Below, one piece after another: positions 38,694-52,199 of a stretch of DNA of 64,000 nucleotides (position 1 is the first letter of the stretch; each line of letters begins with the position of its first letter). The notes beneath the pieces were generated by a model. The model worked only from the letters and a program-made list of their open reading frames with translations, searched no databases and had not been told where the DNA came from. This DNA comes from Lepisosteus oculatus (taxonomy: Eukaryota; Chordata; Actinopteri; Semionotiformes; Lepisosteidae): assembly GCF_040954835.1 (NCBI RefSeq), contig NC_090706.1, forward strand, positions 27,723,148 through 27,787,147, in the 5' to 3' direction. Both the position numbers and the translations under genes were made by a program.

Positions 38694-38708
38694 ATCAGCA
38701 GAAAACCT

Positions 38709-38725
38709 GAGAGAGAGAGAGAGAG
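38709..38725. repeat. GA dinucleotide microsatellite
   Basis: About eight GA units lie 58 bases after the stc2 stop codon. Confidence 0.8.
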
Positions 38726-41002
38726 CTCCCACTGTCTCATCCATAGTCATTCCAACACTCCTAAACCATAACCTTCCCAGGGTATGTGTGGTGCAGTGCA
38801 TTGTCTTCCTAAAAGGCCAGATTGTTGTTATTATTATTTTATTTTACTCCAGGCATAGCGGTTCAAATTCCTCATTTCCTGGCTGAACTTAGTTTAAAGC
38901 CTTTTTTAATTGCTATTTATTTCCCTCTGTACCTTTTTAACACAATATATATAGTTTCTTCTGTGATAACGCTACAGATAATGACATACTTAACAGGATA
39001 GGAAATAATGGATTGTAGATATGTAACATATATTGAATAGCTTAAGCTGAATATTTGTTTGCTTTATAGTTCTATTTTACTTGATAATTAAATACCAACT
39101 GTAGAGGATTGAAGTCCAGTTCTGGCACATATGATATATAATCCATAAGGGGTTATGGCTTTGCTAAAGAACATTTTTCACATGTAAATGACCTATCACC
39201 ATGGTTTCCCCTCTATCTACAGAAGAATCTCTGTGTTTTTGTTTTTCCCCAGTGTAATTAAAGACAGATTTGAGGTACGCTTAGTTTTTCCTGCACTCTA
39301 GAAGTTTTTTTTTTTGTGACATCCAATTAGAAATGCATTGTAAAATCAAATCCATTAATGTGCCCATTAATCCCCTCTGTCGATTGAGATGTTATTGTGA
39401 AGCGTGTTCAGGCACACACACCTAGAGTAGTGACAAAGAAAATCTGTCTCGCAAGATCAGGACTTCTCAAATAAATTCAGCGAGTTCCTCACGAAGACAA
39501 GCTCGGGGCCTGTCCTAAACAAATGATCCAGTTTTGTCGTTACTCTATTCCAGGAAACTTCAGACATGTCGATCAAAATGGTCTACCAGAACCACTGTCT
39601 GCCCGAGCATCTGATAATACTGTCTTCCTACAGAATTATGTCATGCCAGTATCAGAAAGATGACATTCAGAATACATAGCCCAGCTGTACATCTATGCCG
39701 TCTTTCCTGATAATCATTGGTGCTTTCTAACTTTTAAGCTACTAGTCGTTTTTTTTTTCAGACTGTTCTACCTACCACCTCTCCCCCTTGCCCCTAATCC
39801 TGCTCTTTCCCAAGCCCAGAATAAATCATTTCGAGACGTTTTTTGCAGTTCGTATCCAGGCCTGCATAAAGTAAAATGACCCATCGTGCACATTCTGGAA
39901 TTGGGTTATGTCCACATGAGTTGCTGTTTGAGTATTATTATTGAAAATGTTATATTTACCAAGGCCATTCCAAGAATTCCACTGGTAGCCTGCCAGCAGG
40001 GCTCCACAGAGACTGTGTTTCACAGTGTGTGAGTAGAGGGCTGTTTTCTCTTGTAGCTCTATAAAGACATACTGCCTCTGTATGTGATACACTTTTTATG
40101 TTAAGATTTAAGACCTCAAGAGTACAGATGGCTTCCTCTGCACTGCGGACTTTTCAGTCATGACACATTTTCAGCATTGCTCTGCTCGAGACATCCTCGC
40201 TGCACAAAAACCCTCAAGCTGACACCAAGGAAGAACTCGAGTCAAGTTTGACAGGGAAGGAGCATGGTAACATGATTGTATCCTTCGCCACGACTACAAA
40301 TGCAGCTGTTTTGCAGGTTGCAGTATTGTTGGAATGGTACATCAATTATTTCATTCAGCTCGTGAAGCAAACCAGAGATTTTTGTGTGAATTTCAGTTCA
40401 CCTGTCGCAACCGGCATATTCTTTTCACGTTAATGAAAAAAAAACGATTTCAATGTCCAATTGAACTGCATTAAAAATACACGTCTTTTAATATTTCTTG
40501 GCTTTGTAACAGCAGAATTCTCCAAGTGGCAGTCTGTCTTTTCTACCAGTTAAAATGCATGTCCGGTAACATCCAGAAAATGGCACGAGTTACCAAAGCC
40601 AATCACCTCAGATTGATCGCTAAGAAATTTGTGTGTAAAGTTTGTTTAGACAAAAAAATGTATCTTGATTTCATTAAAAACTAATTCTTTTGTGGGTATT
40701 TTTAACAACTGTTTGTGAAGGTTGGTTTATGTGTTTGTCTACTGATTCCTTATATTCTATTTTGTAAATATTATACATTTCTATTTATTTTAGCTCCTTT
40801 TTATTAGGTATATATTTCATTTGAATTGCGGCCTTCCTGACACCTCCTTTTACCTGTGTTGTATATATTCATGCCACTAGTGAGGTTTGTTATGCAACTT
40901 ATAATTTTATACAGTTCTATGATTTTATTGACAGTGGTGTTTTGCATTATTTATTAAACTATTTCTTAATGTCTTACAAAGCTTAGTGTTTTTGTTTAAT
41001 GA

Positions 41003-41008
41003 AATAAA
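41003..41008 (+). terminator. stc2: likely distal poly(A) signal of stc2
   Basis: AATAAA is followed directly by a GT-rich stretch (CTGTGTGTGTTAG), a typical downstream element. Use of this site gives a 3'UTR of about 2.4 kb, in line with the long 3'UTR of mammalian STC2. Assignment to stc2 is inference from position. Confidence 0.55.
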
Positions 41009-41030
41009 CTGTGTGTGTTAGCCTCTCATT

Positions 41031-43610
41031 GAACATCATTTTGTGCCAAACAGAAATTCTACACATGAGTATTGATGCATCAGTGTTCATCTATTAATAT
41101 TGCTCAGACCATCCTAATAAGACACACCATGTGGGAATTTTCAACAAAATCTTAATAATTACAGCTTAAAATACCAGCAACACTATGAGTGGAGCCATTT
41201 TTGCCAAGATTTTTCAAATGAAGAGCAGGGGGCATCCTTACCTATAATTCAAGCACTGAAGTCCAACCTTTCAAAATTGCTTTGAGAAGAAAAGGTGTTC
41301 CAAAAGCTTGTGGTATTCAGTTGTTCCATTAGCTTGTACAGATGTATTATGGGAATTTGAATATGCATCATGAAAAAAAGTTACAAAAGAAGGGGAGATC
41401 ATTTGTCACATCCAAGCACTGGTAGCTAGCTGATCTGGTAATCTCAGCCAGGTGCTTCTGGAATCTTGAGGATATATGCTTTAATTCAGACTCCAGCTTC
41501 TTCAATACTGCCACAACGCTTCATGTACAGAAGTACCTTCTTGTCCTTATAAACAGTTTTCTCAGTTTCCTCTTCTGTACCGAGCGCTGTCTCTGTGTCG
41601 TTGTGGATTCTGAATACTGATTCTGAATACTCTGAATTGGTCTTGTAGTCTCCCTGATGATGTTCACTTCCCTGATGATGCCCCAATACCCATAATATCC
41701 ATTTACAGCCATGGATACTCTCGATTGACAGTGCCTTGACACCTGCACTTGACTCTGTAACACAATGCTGAACATTATTGCACAAACAAAACATTGCACA
41801 ACTTGCACACAGGCCTGGGTGAGAACTGGGGGCATTAAAACGTATGAAGGGTTTGCATCTAGTTTTTCTAGGGTTTTGTTAAGTAATTAACAAGTACCTT
41901 GAAGACCTGCAGCCCTCTCCCTCATACTCTGTACCACACTGTAGATGTGGCTTCGGCTCAGGCGATCTCCAAAAACTCTACCCCAATCCCCACCTCACCC
42001 CCCCCCCCCTCCTCTGTATGGATTACGAAACGCCCATAAAGCTGTCACAGGCTCGTCAGCCGTTGTGTTGTTGCGGGTAGGAGTATCGGGCTACATTACA
42101 GTATCTTCTGTGAGAGCACTGGGAAATCAGTGAGCTGCCACATGGCTGTGCCAGAGCTCCAGGCTGTAAATAACCTCCCCTGGGCGGGGGGCTGTTGCCC
42201 CTACTCCGTGCTCACTGTCTGGCCTTGGCTGAGGTGGGGTGGGTGGATATCAGCCAGCTGAGAAAACCAGCTCCTTTGCTGTCCTGGGACCAGTCAGTCC
42301 CAGCCAGACAACTGCTGCTGTGCTCTCACCTCTGGCTCTGAAGCAAGCAGGGTAACCTGACCTGCTCTGGGCCTCGGCCAGTCAGCTTGCCCTCTGGGTT
42401 ACTACTGTTACTTTCTCTGTTGCTGTAATATTCTCTTCCCCTTCTACCCTTACTATCGCTGCCACTGGTATCGTGTCTATCCTACAACCACTTCAGTGAC
42501 TGAACGACAGGATCTACACAGACCAGGGCTTCGGTTAAATAATGTTCCCAGAGTCAAAGGCTCAACGTTTTTACAAGGGCTTTTGCTCAGGGTCACTCAG
42601 GATGTTCTGAATCGTCACTGCAGAGACAGCAGATGATCCCAGTACCACAGACAACAATATTGTCCCTATCATAATCTGGTTATGCCATACTGCACAAATG
42701 TCATAGTATTCTTGGGGTTTTTATTATCCCATACATACATATGGAGTCTCAATCTGATTTTTTTTTTGTCCTGAGAAGCAGCTGTAGGTTCATTTGGTCC
42801 AGACAAACCCCAGTTACACCATGGCAACAATTAATGAAAATTTCTCGATACGTCTGGCTTTACATTTCTGGATTTGTGGGATAATCGGCTGATCGTGTGA
42901 CCAAAGACGTCATCCCCATCATACACCAAAAGGCTGTGGAATTGGAGGTGGCGTTTAGCATGTTGAGGGGTCATTTATAGCCTAGTCAGCTAGTGATGGG
43001 AGGAAATTTGGGATTTGTCATTCTTTATGAAGTTTCATTATGAACCCAAAGATGTATTTTAGATTTACTGCACTGGGATAGGTAGTTCAAGACACCATAC
43101 AAAGAGACACCGGTGTCTGTTCCTACATCGCTTAAAGAGATCAAACAAGAGACCCCTTTAAAACGGTGTTGTAAGGAGAAAGAAATATTCCCAAAATTAT
43201 GACTGTCTGGGTGCAAGAAGATAACCCTAAACCTGAAAATGGAAGGACTCACAACCTAATTTCAAATTTACCCTTGATTTTGCATGCATGTACCGAGAAA
43301 ACCTGTAAACTACTTGTTCAAAGGCTTGACTGTATTACCTTGTCAGATCGAAAAGAAATAATTGTGAAATCCTTTAGCGTGCAAAAATCAGAAATTCAGA
43401 AGATCCTGGGTCTATGACTCAAATATAAAGCGTTTCTGTGTTCGAGGTCTGTTAAGATATTTTTATTCGCAACTGGGCTGGAGATGACTGATCTTTTCAA
43501 AGAAAAATATATTTTCACTTTCCACATTTAAATAAACCAACAGCTTGCGATATTCATTTGTAACAAAGTTATAGAAAAGACGGTGGCGACCACTTAAAGA
43601 AAATTGGATA
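41031..43610. other. gene-free DNA between stc2 and nkx2.5
   Basis: Chance frames only; includes a cytosine homopolymer near 41998-42009. No SINE or LINE copy recognised. Confidence 0.6.
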
Positions 43611-43624
43611 GTGCCCTCTAGCGG
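43611..43624 (-). promoter_or_regulatory. CTCF-like motif, minus orientation
   Basis: The minus strand reads CCGCTAGAGGGCAC, matching the CTCF core CCASYAGRKGGCRS with the common G at position 3. Confidence 0.5.
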
Positions 43625-46019
43625 TCAGACTGCCAACAGTGTGAATTCACCAAGCAAAAACTGGAGCATTGTACGGTGTGTGCTTCCCACCTTTTACGAA
43701 AGCCTGTTTGATATACTGCAAATTGTACTAAAAATCTTTTATGCTTGTTGTCACAAAGAAATCGATTTAATTCAGAAATAAATTTGGGAATTGTAAACCG
43801 TGTAATACTATTACAGTTACTAATCTTAAAATTAAATAATTTAAAAATGCTGTATGCAGGCCTATACAAACTCCCACATTCGTGTTGATGGATTCCAATT
43901 ACGATAGTGCTATACCATGATATAAAATGTGAAACTGAAAATGTTATTGCTACTAATGTGGCGATAAAAAGGATATTGTTTCAACAACTATCGAAAAACA
44001 CTTCACAGAAACATTTATTTACAAGTCCACACTGCGTACCCGTGCTGTACGATTTTTAATTCAATAACAACATGGGTGTACAAAGTGTGAGGTGGAAATC
44101 TTGATCTGCAGAGTTTCAATTAAAACAGCAACAACAAAACAACTGGCACAAAAACCAGACAGCACAGACCTTTGTTTTAACTCGCCATTAACGTCAGCAT
44201 CATTCAAATTATGTTCTTGTTCCCAAAAAGAATAATTTAAAGCGTCTCTTGAACACCTCTTCTTTCACGGATTTTTTGTTCGTCAATTAGGGAAATGAAA
44301 GAACGCAAACATCAGCCGGGTTATCTAGTAGACAAGACCCGTAACGCACTCAAAAGGATATTCAACGCCAGTTTTCCCTTGACCTTTCACAAGACATTGG
44401 ATGATTGCCAGTTATTGCGAAACCTCCGAATCGTGGCGCGGTGGGATCAGGTCCACGGAGAAATGGCAACCCGGAGTGGACGTCCCACAGACTTTGCAAG
44501 TGGGCGTGAGTAGAGCCTGGGGAATTCTTGAAGTAAGACCCCAGTGGATGTGGGTCCTCCTCAGTATCCGCAGTGAGATACAATGTTCCGCATCATAGCT
44601 CCATGTCTATGTAGGACACTATGTATTCTCTCCTGTTAAATATGGCTATCGCGCTGTTAACGGACCGCCTTACTGATAACTCCCTTTCTTCAGTGCAAAA
44701 AGCACACGGAACTGCATCGAGAGTGCGGGACATGGAGGGTGACTTCAAGTGACCAACCTGGAAATCATCCAAGGCAGGACTAATAGACTGGGGATCCACG
44801 CCGGGATCGGTTTTCTGGATCCGCATGCAAATAAAATATTTTTGAAAATAAAACCAGGAGAATTCAAACCCCTCTTTAAAGTCATGCGACGTACACAACA
44901 CCCGTCGGCTGACTTTTGCTCACGCGTGCTTTGCCTCCTGGTGCTCATCGTCAATCGTTTTACGCAAACGCAAAGCCATTTTTTTTAAAGTGGCATGTCA
45001 CCCAGTGATCGCGTATTTGGCAAAGGAAATAAAAAAAGACTTTCATTTCCTTTTATCCCCTTATCACAATCTTATATAAAAAAGAAATAAGCCATTAGAA
45101 TAACAATGAGATCCAGGCACACGGCGTAGCTCTTCAACATCTGATTAGACGCATGGTCCCCAAGAAGTCATCCGTAGACACATGTGGGATGAATTAACTG
45201 GATCACCGATCTGTTTTTACATATGGTATCATTTTGCATTCAATATCAGGTCCTCATTTAGATGGAACACAATTCGGAGATCGAAATATACAGAAACTCA
45301 AGCAGAAACAGCGTTATACAAAAGCTTGCCTGGTAACATTTTATTTTCGTGGGGACTTCTATACTGCTCGTGTACATGAGGGAAAAGAGATTTAAAACGA
45401 ATGTTTTGGCGTGGGTGCGCACACACGCACGATACAATACAAGCTTCCTCTACAATACAATTATTACACACACCAGGTATGGAGTGTATAATACCGTTTA
45501 GAGTTCGGACATACAGTCCTTGAAATGCCCCCACATTCTTCCTGTCATTGTGCCTGAGAAACAAACGTACTAGACGGGTTGAAAGGCCTTCTTTCGTAAG
45601 CAGCGTATGTTCTTATGAGCCCACCGCGCCGCGTCTACACGGAGTCTATTTCAAGACAGATTCAAGCACAAAACAATACTGATCTTGAACGTGGGATGAT
45701 AGTTTTGTCTCTATACCCTACTAGTCCTCGGCTCTTCTTCTCGAGACGGCCTTAAAAATATGTCGAATGGCGCTGCATCGCATGCAGGTGGACGACTATT
45801 AATTACTAACGTTAGTAGTCATGATTACTGTATCTACTAAATATATCTAAATAACTATATAAATAATAAAAAAATACAGTACTGCTACACGGTTAGACAC
45901 CCGCATATAGTCATTTTCAGTGTTAATATCACGCATCACAACGTAATGAACAGAGAATCATAAAAAAGTACAGCAGCCTGAACTAAATACTACAGTTGTT
46001 TTTTTAATTGTGATGATAA
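43625..46019. other. gene-free DNA
   Basis: Several short frames (for example 44295-44513) show no homology. A fragment near 45575-45620 (AAAGGCCTTCTTTCGTAAGC then GTATGTTCTTATGA) may be the eroded end of a retroelement. Confidence 0.5.
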
Positions 46020-46033
46020 CCACCAGAGGGCGC
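46020..46033 (+). promoter_or_regulatory. CTCF motif, plus orientation
   Basis: CCACCAGAGGGCGC matches the CTCF core CCASYAGRKGGCRS at every position. It points away from the site at 43611. Confidence 0.6.
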
Positions 46034-46861
46034 ACAATGCCTGTAGCCTCAACAGTCCGGTAAAGCCGTAGTTAAAGTGTTGAAAATACTACAGTGCATT
46101 ACAATATATAATAGAGCAAACTCACCAATCCCCAAAATATTTTTTTCTAATATCACTTTTGTTATTACACAAGGTTACACGTGAGAACATTAGTGTGGAC
46201 TGAGAAGCACTTTAAGCCTGTGGAATCTCGAGGGTCTGTGACCAAATTATTCCCAGACGTCCAGTAAAAGAGTTTTACTGGGGCACTTAGCGATTCCCAG
46301 ATATATTTCTGCTCAATGTAACTGTATCCTTAAGGTCTTTCTTAAGATGTAATTAATGAACACACATACGAAGAGGACACCTGGTCCTGAAAGAAAGCAG
46401 GTGTCTGCTCAGAGTGCCCTTGGACTACTGACACCACTCGGTACTTCAGTCACGGGGACTGGAAGAACAGACAGCAGTTTCTCTGGTATCAGGGCAAGAC
46501 TGAGGACAGGATCTTAGCTGCGCAAGGCGCAAAGAGGAGGTTTCGTTTTAAAACACAGTAGAGCACTGAGCTACCGTTTATAGCACACAGAAAACTATAG
46601 CCTTAGTTTCAAACTTAGCGGTAGTAGCCCGTTCCTAGCAGTAAACCAGTCCGGTTTTACAGTTAATTTACTCGCGACACAAGGAGAACACAATCGGACA
46701 AATAGGTGACACAGTAACGAAAACAAAGAAAATGCTACTAGTGAACACGTATTAAATACATTAGAAGACTAATAGTCATTACTTTACGTATTACAGAAAT
46801 TAATGTAAAAATTGAAGGAATCACGTTTTAAGTCACTCTAAAATACCCCATTGACGACGAT

Positions 46862-46862
<1 letters not shown>

Positions 46863-46922
<60 letters not shown>

Positions 46923-46946
46923 GTGATTATTATAATAATAATAACA
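46863..46946. repeat. AAT trinucleotide microsatellite
   Basis: About twenty AAT/TAA units, then a short interruption and a few more units. No LINE body is attached. Confidence 0.95.
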
Positions 46947-48060
46947 GTAACAATAATAATGTTCGTTATGAAATAAATACTGTTTCAAGTAATTAGATTC
47001 TATTCTATTTTGTAGTCCAGTCTATTCGTTGAAGTCCCTGTTTAGACCATAAGTAAAGATTTTCTCAAGACGTTTTTCCAAAACATACTCAGGTGTATAT
47101 TGTATGTCTTAATAGGCTTATGTTGAGAATACATTTCCAGCTCTTTCATTGATAAAAAAAATAAAGACACGTAAAATTCCTATCGAAACAATTATTCAAT
47201 TTTATTTTTTATAGTTACGCGTTTTTCAGGATACAGAGAATAGTAGCAGTTAACAACTTCAAAACTAAAACTTGTTTTCAGTTTGAGTTGAAACAGAATT
47301 ATCGAATGTTTTTAAACCTGCTTCCTTCTAAAACAATTTGTCTTCGGCCTATATATATACAGCACACTGAAAATCAGTAGAAAACTATTTGAAAAGAACA
47401 ACACAGTTTTCATAGTATCGTTAGTTAAATGTTTGTTTGTTTTTACCCCGGTGAGCGCTTTTCTATTTGTAGTTTATATTTAAAAAAATATTGACACCAA
47501 ATTCAAATTGTTTTCGCAATTTTTACATATAATTTATTGAAAAAGAGCAAATAAATGGAAATGAAACACAAAACTACAAAACAAGAATAATAATAACAAT
47601 AAGAACATCAATACTACTAAAAATAAACTTTCCATTTGATACTAACACATTTAAAGTCATATGTAAATAGATGTGGTTAATATTACGGTTAAATTACATC
47701 CCGCCAGATCGCTAGTAATATTTTGTGATACAAAAATCGAATAATTGACTTACACGTTATAACGGTAGTCTCAAATATTGCACACAATTATTGGCGTAAT
47801 TCTACAGAAGACACTATAAACTATGTCGATTATCCTGCATAACTAGAATATACAACCAGAATAGCCTATTAAAAGGGAAAAAAAGATTGAAACAACACAA
47901 TTGGGCATTACTTTTATTGACGTTCTTCTTATCAGTGGTTTTAAAGTAGTGAAACGGGAGCTCCAAACTGGAAATTATTCGAAAAAACCACAGACATATT
48001 TAAGTACATTCGAAATTAACACGTATTTAACCAATTTATATTGATTAAATATCGTTGAAG
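46947..48060. other. AT-rich gene-free DNA
   Basis: Nothing recognised. Confidence 0.6.
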
Positions 48061-48089
48061 CCTTACCTACACGAGAACGGGCTTCGCGG

Positions 48090-48500
48090 CTGGAGCTAAT
48101 CTGTTTCTACAGACATTTACAAAAATATGCGGCTGTATGCTGTTAACAGAGCGGTGTGTTCAGTGAGGTGTAGTGTATCGAGGTGATTAATTCTGCGGCT
48201 CCTTGGCGCTATTTCGGGCCATTGTAATTAGTTTCCATTAGGCGAGGTGTAAAACAGCGGTGCCTGTGAGAGCAGTTGACTGACAGGGGCTGAGGAGAGC
48301 GGAAAGACGCCAGCCCCGGTCCTAATGCGCGTGGCGTCTGGCCCGGCCGCAGCAGCAGGGAACGGCCGCAGACAAGGACAGATAAAATACCTCAGACCAT
48401 TTCGCCCTCTTAGCCGATAATATCCACAACAGCCCGTCGGACAGGAAGTTTTTAAGAATCACTATCTATCTCTTTTATCTGCTCTCTGGAAATGTGCTGC
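48090..48500. promoter_or_regulatory. candidate nkx2.5 enhancer with GATA cluster
   Basis: A block with higher GC than its AT-rich flanks, 4 kb upstream of nkx2.5. Its right part contains six GATA cores in about 100 bases: AGATAA 48380-48385, CGATAA 48415-48420, TATC 48421-48424, two overlapping TATCT at 48463-48471, and TTATCT 48475-48480, plus an ETS-like AGGAAG near 48443. The left part has homeodomain-type TAATTA-like cores (near 48186 and 48226). GATA-dependent enhancers upstream of Nkx2-5 are known in mouse; equivalence is inferred. Confidence 0.45.
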
Positions 48501-51500
48501 AGAAAGAGGAGTTGTGCAAGTGACAAGGTACCACAATTTACAATCTCCGGACAACCTTAAGGTTTTAAATCTGATGACGGGAGATTCAAATACCTCAATA
48601 AATTTATTTTGCTATCTATTTAGGTATACACGCTATATTATTTGACCTAATATTTGCGTGTTAGCAGTCCATTCAACCAGAGAAAAGAGTACCAGAAATT
48701 AATTACAGAAAGATAAATTACGACGGTCAGAAAAAAAAAATATTCCCAGTATTTTGTGAAAAATGCAAACGCCGAAGAGTACAATCGGAAACAGACCATT
48801 TAAGGCATGGATTGGTTTTCCGAATTTGGTTTCAGAGATTTGTAAAAATAGCTCGAGACTGTTCTGTAGAATTCATTTATTAAACGAGTCCCGTTCGTGC
48901 ATTTCGTGCCTTTCATCAATATACTATTAAATTCGTTCCAAACGAATATATATTCAAAAATATACATGGGGACTGATTGATTTTTATTACAACGGCAAAG
49001 TGGTACTGAACAAGCGCATTCAGGACGCGGATTGCCGGAGTTAACGTGATACTACAGTATTGAATATTGTAGAAAACCACCGGATCAACGGTCAGCTCCA
49101 ATAAACCCAGTTTAGCTAAATGTAATATAAAATTAAACTTCGAATTAACTTCGCAAGATTGTGAAACGAAAGAAAGCTTCCCTTAATCGCACATTACAGA
49201 ACACCAGTGAGCAACGAATTCGACATTTGTCATCTTCAAATTATTTAACTTCATTGCGTAGTTAGTGATATTCAGATAATTACCTGTTGGGGAGATCTGT
49301 GGTTATTTAATTAGTGTAAGCGTTCACAGTGGAGCGAGACCGAGTTTGGCATAGTGTAATATATACACTGAGAGGTGAGCTTAAGTCGCATTAAAGATGT
49401 CATTAATGCTTGTGGAGACAGTTATTGGAGACAGACAGTATTATCATTAGTTTTATCTTTAACAATACATCACGTTTAGCACTGTTGTGGAGGAACAAAT
49501 GGGTCTTTTGTCTCTGCCCAGGAGTTGGTGTTTATAGTTTTAAAGGAATATTCGGCAGTAGAGGCGCAGGGATTGACTTCTCTGATAAATGAAGGATAGC
49601 ACTTTTTGGGACTACTGAATCAACAAGCGGGGTCACTGGAGCAATAATTGGCGAAAAAAAGTAAACAATCAGTAGAGCCCGTGGAAACTGGTTTTTCTCA
49701 GTATGATTGATGAGGTTTTTTTTCCCCCTCTTTTTCTTTCAGCAAGGGAAGGAGGCTTAATAAACTCTAAATACTGTGTCCTGCTACCAGCGAGTGGCGA
49801 CCCTGTAGGTTCAGCGGAGAACTTCAAATCCTCAGTGAATGAAGATCACGAGACTGTGGGAAACGTGACAAATTGGTCAATAATTGTTTCAATTAAGTCA
49901 TTAAGAGCTCAGGGGGCATATACTGCAGGAGTGCCGGTTCGGGCCTTGTCACAGGTCTTCATCTGCCGGCTCATCTTCTTCATGTCCCCGCACAGAGTTG
50001 TTCCCCGGTTAGTCTTTTTATTTTTGGTATGTTTTAAATTAAGGGTGAGGAACGTAGCCATGCATGCTACTGAGAATTAACAACAATAATGTGGATATAT
50101 CATTGAAATATAATCCATTTAGAGGATTTAAAAAAGACCGTGTTCAACTACGTCGTTTTACGCAAATTATTACTGGTTTGGAAACAGTAATTATTTCCAT
50201 ATTATTAAACATACATAACACCCACAATAACAGACAACATAATAACACGCGCGTTAATAACAAATACGTTAAATAAAGGGGAAGTATTGTCGTGTTTTGT
50301 AAACATCTATGGTACTGATTATGAAAACTGTTGCTGCCGGACGTTTCTTGATTCTCCCCTAATTCCTTAACAGACCCCACGCTCATTACTGTTTCCGTGA
50401 TGGAGGCAATGATGTAGCACAGGACAATAAACTTTAAAGAAGATATATCTGTACTTGTCTCAGGAGTCTTTCAAAATTAACAACGCTCTACAAATTAAGC
50501 AAACTAGGGTTTGCACACTCCCACGAATAAGGGAAGTCTGTAATTCATTTCACAGCTACAGAATATTGTTGTATATGTATATTAAAGATTCTGTTGTCCG
50601 CCGTGACCTCTCAGTTTCCAGTGTCGTCATGAAATAAAGCTGTCTGAAAGATAATATTTTTTTAATTTCTTCTGAACAGTTAATTATTTTGGTTTTACAG
50701 AATCAGTTCATCCCCAAAACGATCGGAAAACAAAACAATTCGACGTGAAGCTACAGCTGCAGAAACATACATTTGGATTTAAATGAAATCTCGTCAAGTT
50801 AGAAATTATGTAATTTTGCTTTCTCTTTAAGTACAGTATGTCTAAATGGTCAACTTCGTGATGTGCATTCATGCGGAATTTATTATTCAGGATTTGTCGT
50901 TTTTAAATGTTGCAATAATAGAAATCGGCGTCGATTCTATGTTCTAGTACAGAAGTGTTTGTCAACAGGCGTGTATTTAATGAGGGGAGGCCCTAATCTA
51001 AGAGTTTCAGAACTTTAAATTAAAACAACAACATCTGAAGCAAAGAATAATCCAAACCTTCGAATCAGTCAGTATAAATGTTCCAACATGACATATTAAA
51101 GCGGATTGCATTAAGCGCAGGCGTTATCGTTTTACATTAAATGTGTCAACTTGACGGCCTTCGATATTATAAAGACGCTGGTAAATACTTACTCCAGCTT
51201 GAAGGTCGGTTTGTTTTTATCTGTTATCACGTCTTGATCATTAAAGCTGTGGCTCCCGGATCTTTCAGTGACAGTTTGAGTGCGCAGCTACTGGTTTCGG
51301 ATTCCCAGAATTCCCAGAAGCGCCAACCTGTTGTCTCCCAGGATAGATCCCCTTCCTCTCTATCCACTGTCTGCTTCATTTCCCCTGAGCGTAAACAAAC
51401 TTCCAGAACCCCCTCCCTCCCAGGGACAGCACAGCGGATTCACTTTTATAGCTTTTCATCTCGAGAGGGCAAATACCACACGCGATAAAATACAATTTTG

Positions 51501-52140
51501 TCTATAGGAAACCTATAGGAAAAAAGGTTATCCACGTCGTTACACCTTAATTTCCCAAATCAAAATGCTTTCTTTCCTAAAAACAGCCACCACACGAGTG
51601 CACAGAAGTGCGCTCTACAATTTGACTGTTTCACTGATAACCTCCAAACACACAGGTCTATGCTTTTGAGAGCTCCATTGACTTCACACGGGGTGAACGT
51701 AGACTCGGATACTTTTGTCACTTTCGGACTTTCATGCAGACGCCATTTGCTAATTTAAAAAATCACGACACCGGTTTCTCGGGCGTCACTGTCTTTGCGA
51801 GGACAATTTTCTCAGATTTGGGTGGTACCTGAGCGCACAGTACTATCACTGAAAAATACCTTGAGCTGCGTTCGCAAACGTCTTTGAGAGCAGGTGTGGG
51901 CTGTGATCACGGTGGCGCAGTATGTGAATGGAATGGGGTCGACAGAACTACTGTAATGGAGATACAAACTGGGTTGACACTGAAAAGGGTGAATTGCCAT
52001 TGAAGTGGACACGGACAGGCGAAAAAAACAGAGGGTGGAACTTGTTGAAGAGTTTATTTAGAGTGCATAAATGTGATAAGTAAACGTAATATGACGGGTT
52101 TCATAAATGATGATGACTGTATTGCAAAGCACAACATTGT
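48501..52140. other. gene-free DNA upstream of nkx2.5
   Basis: AT-rich, no repeat family recognised, only chance open frames. Confidence 0.6.
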
Positions 52141-52162
52141 AGCAATGAGGGACGAAAATCAG

Positions 52163-52169
52163 TCAAGTG
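52163..52169 (+). promoter_or_regulatory. nkx2.5: upstream NK2 binding motif
   Basis: TCAAGTG, a perfect NK2 element, lies about 400 bases upstream of the nkx2.5 start codon. Confidence 0.4.
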
Positions 52170-52199
52170 CATCTGGATACAGATAGGTATATACGCAGT

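Larger units (their letters stand above)
38652..41030 (+). other. stc2: probable stc2 3'UTR
   Basis: This AT-rich, repeat-poor stretch runs from the stc2 stop to a strong poly(A) signal. It contains no credible coding frame. The right limit depends on which poly(A) signal is used. Confidence 0.5.

Noticed and set aside
38112-38801. 229-codon open frame on the minus strand
   Set aside because: It is antisense to stc2 exon 4, whose high GC and codon bias suppress stops; the product has no recognisable domain.
44295-44598. Short basic open frames upstream of nkx2.5
   Set aside because: No recognised similarity, no promoter or splice context; lengths fit chance.
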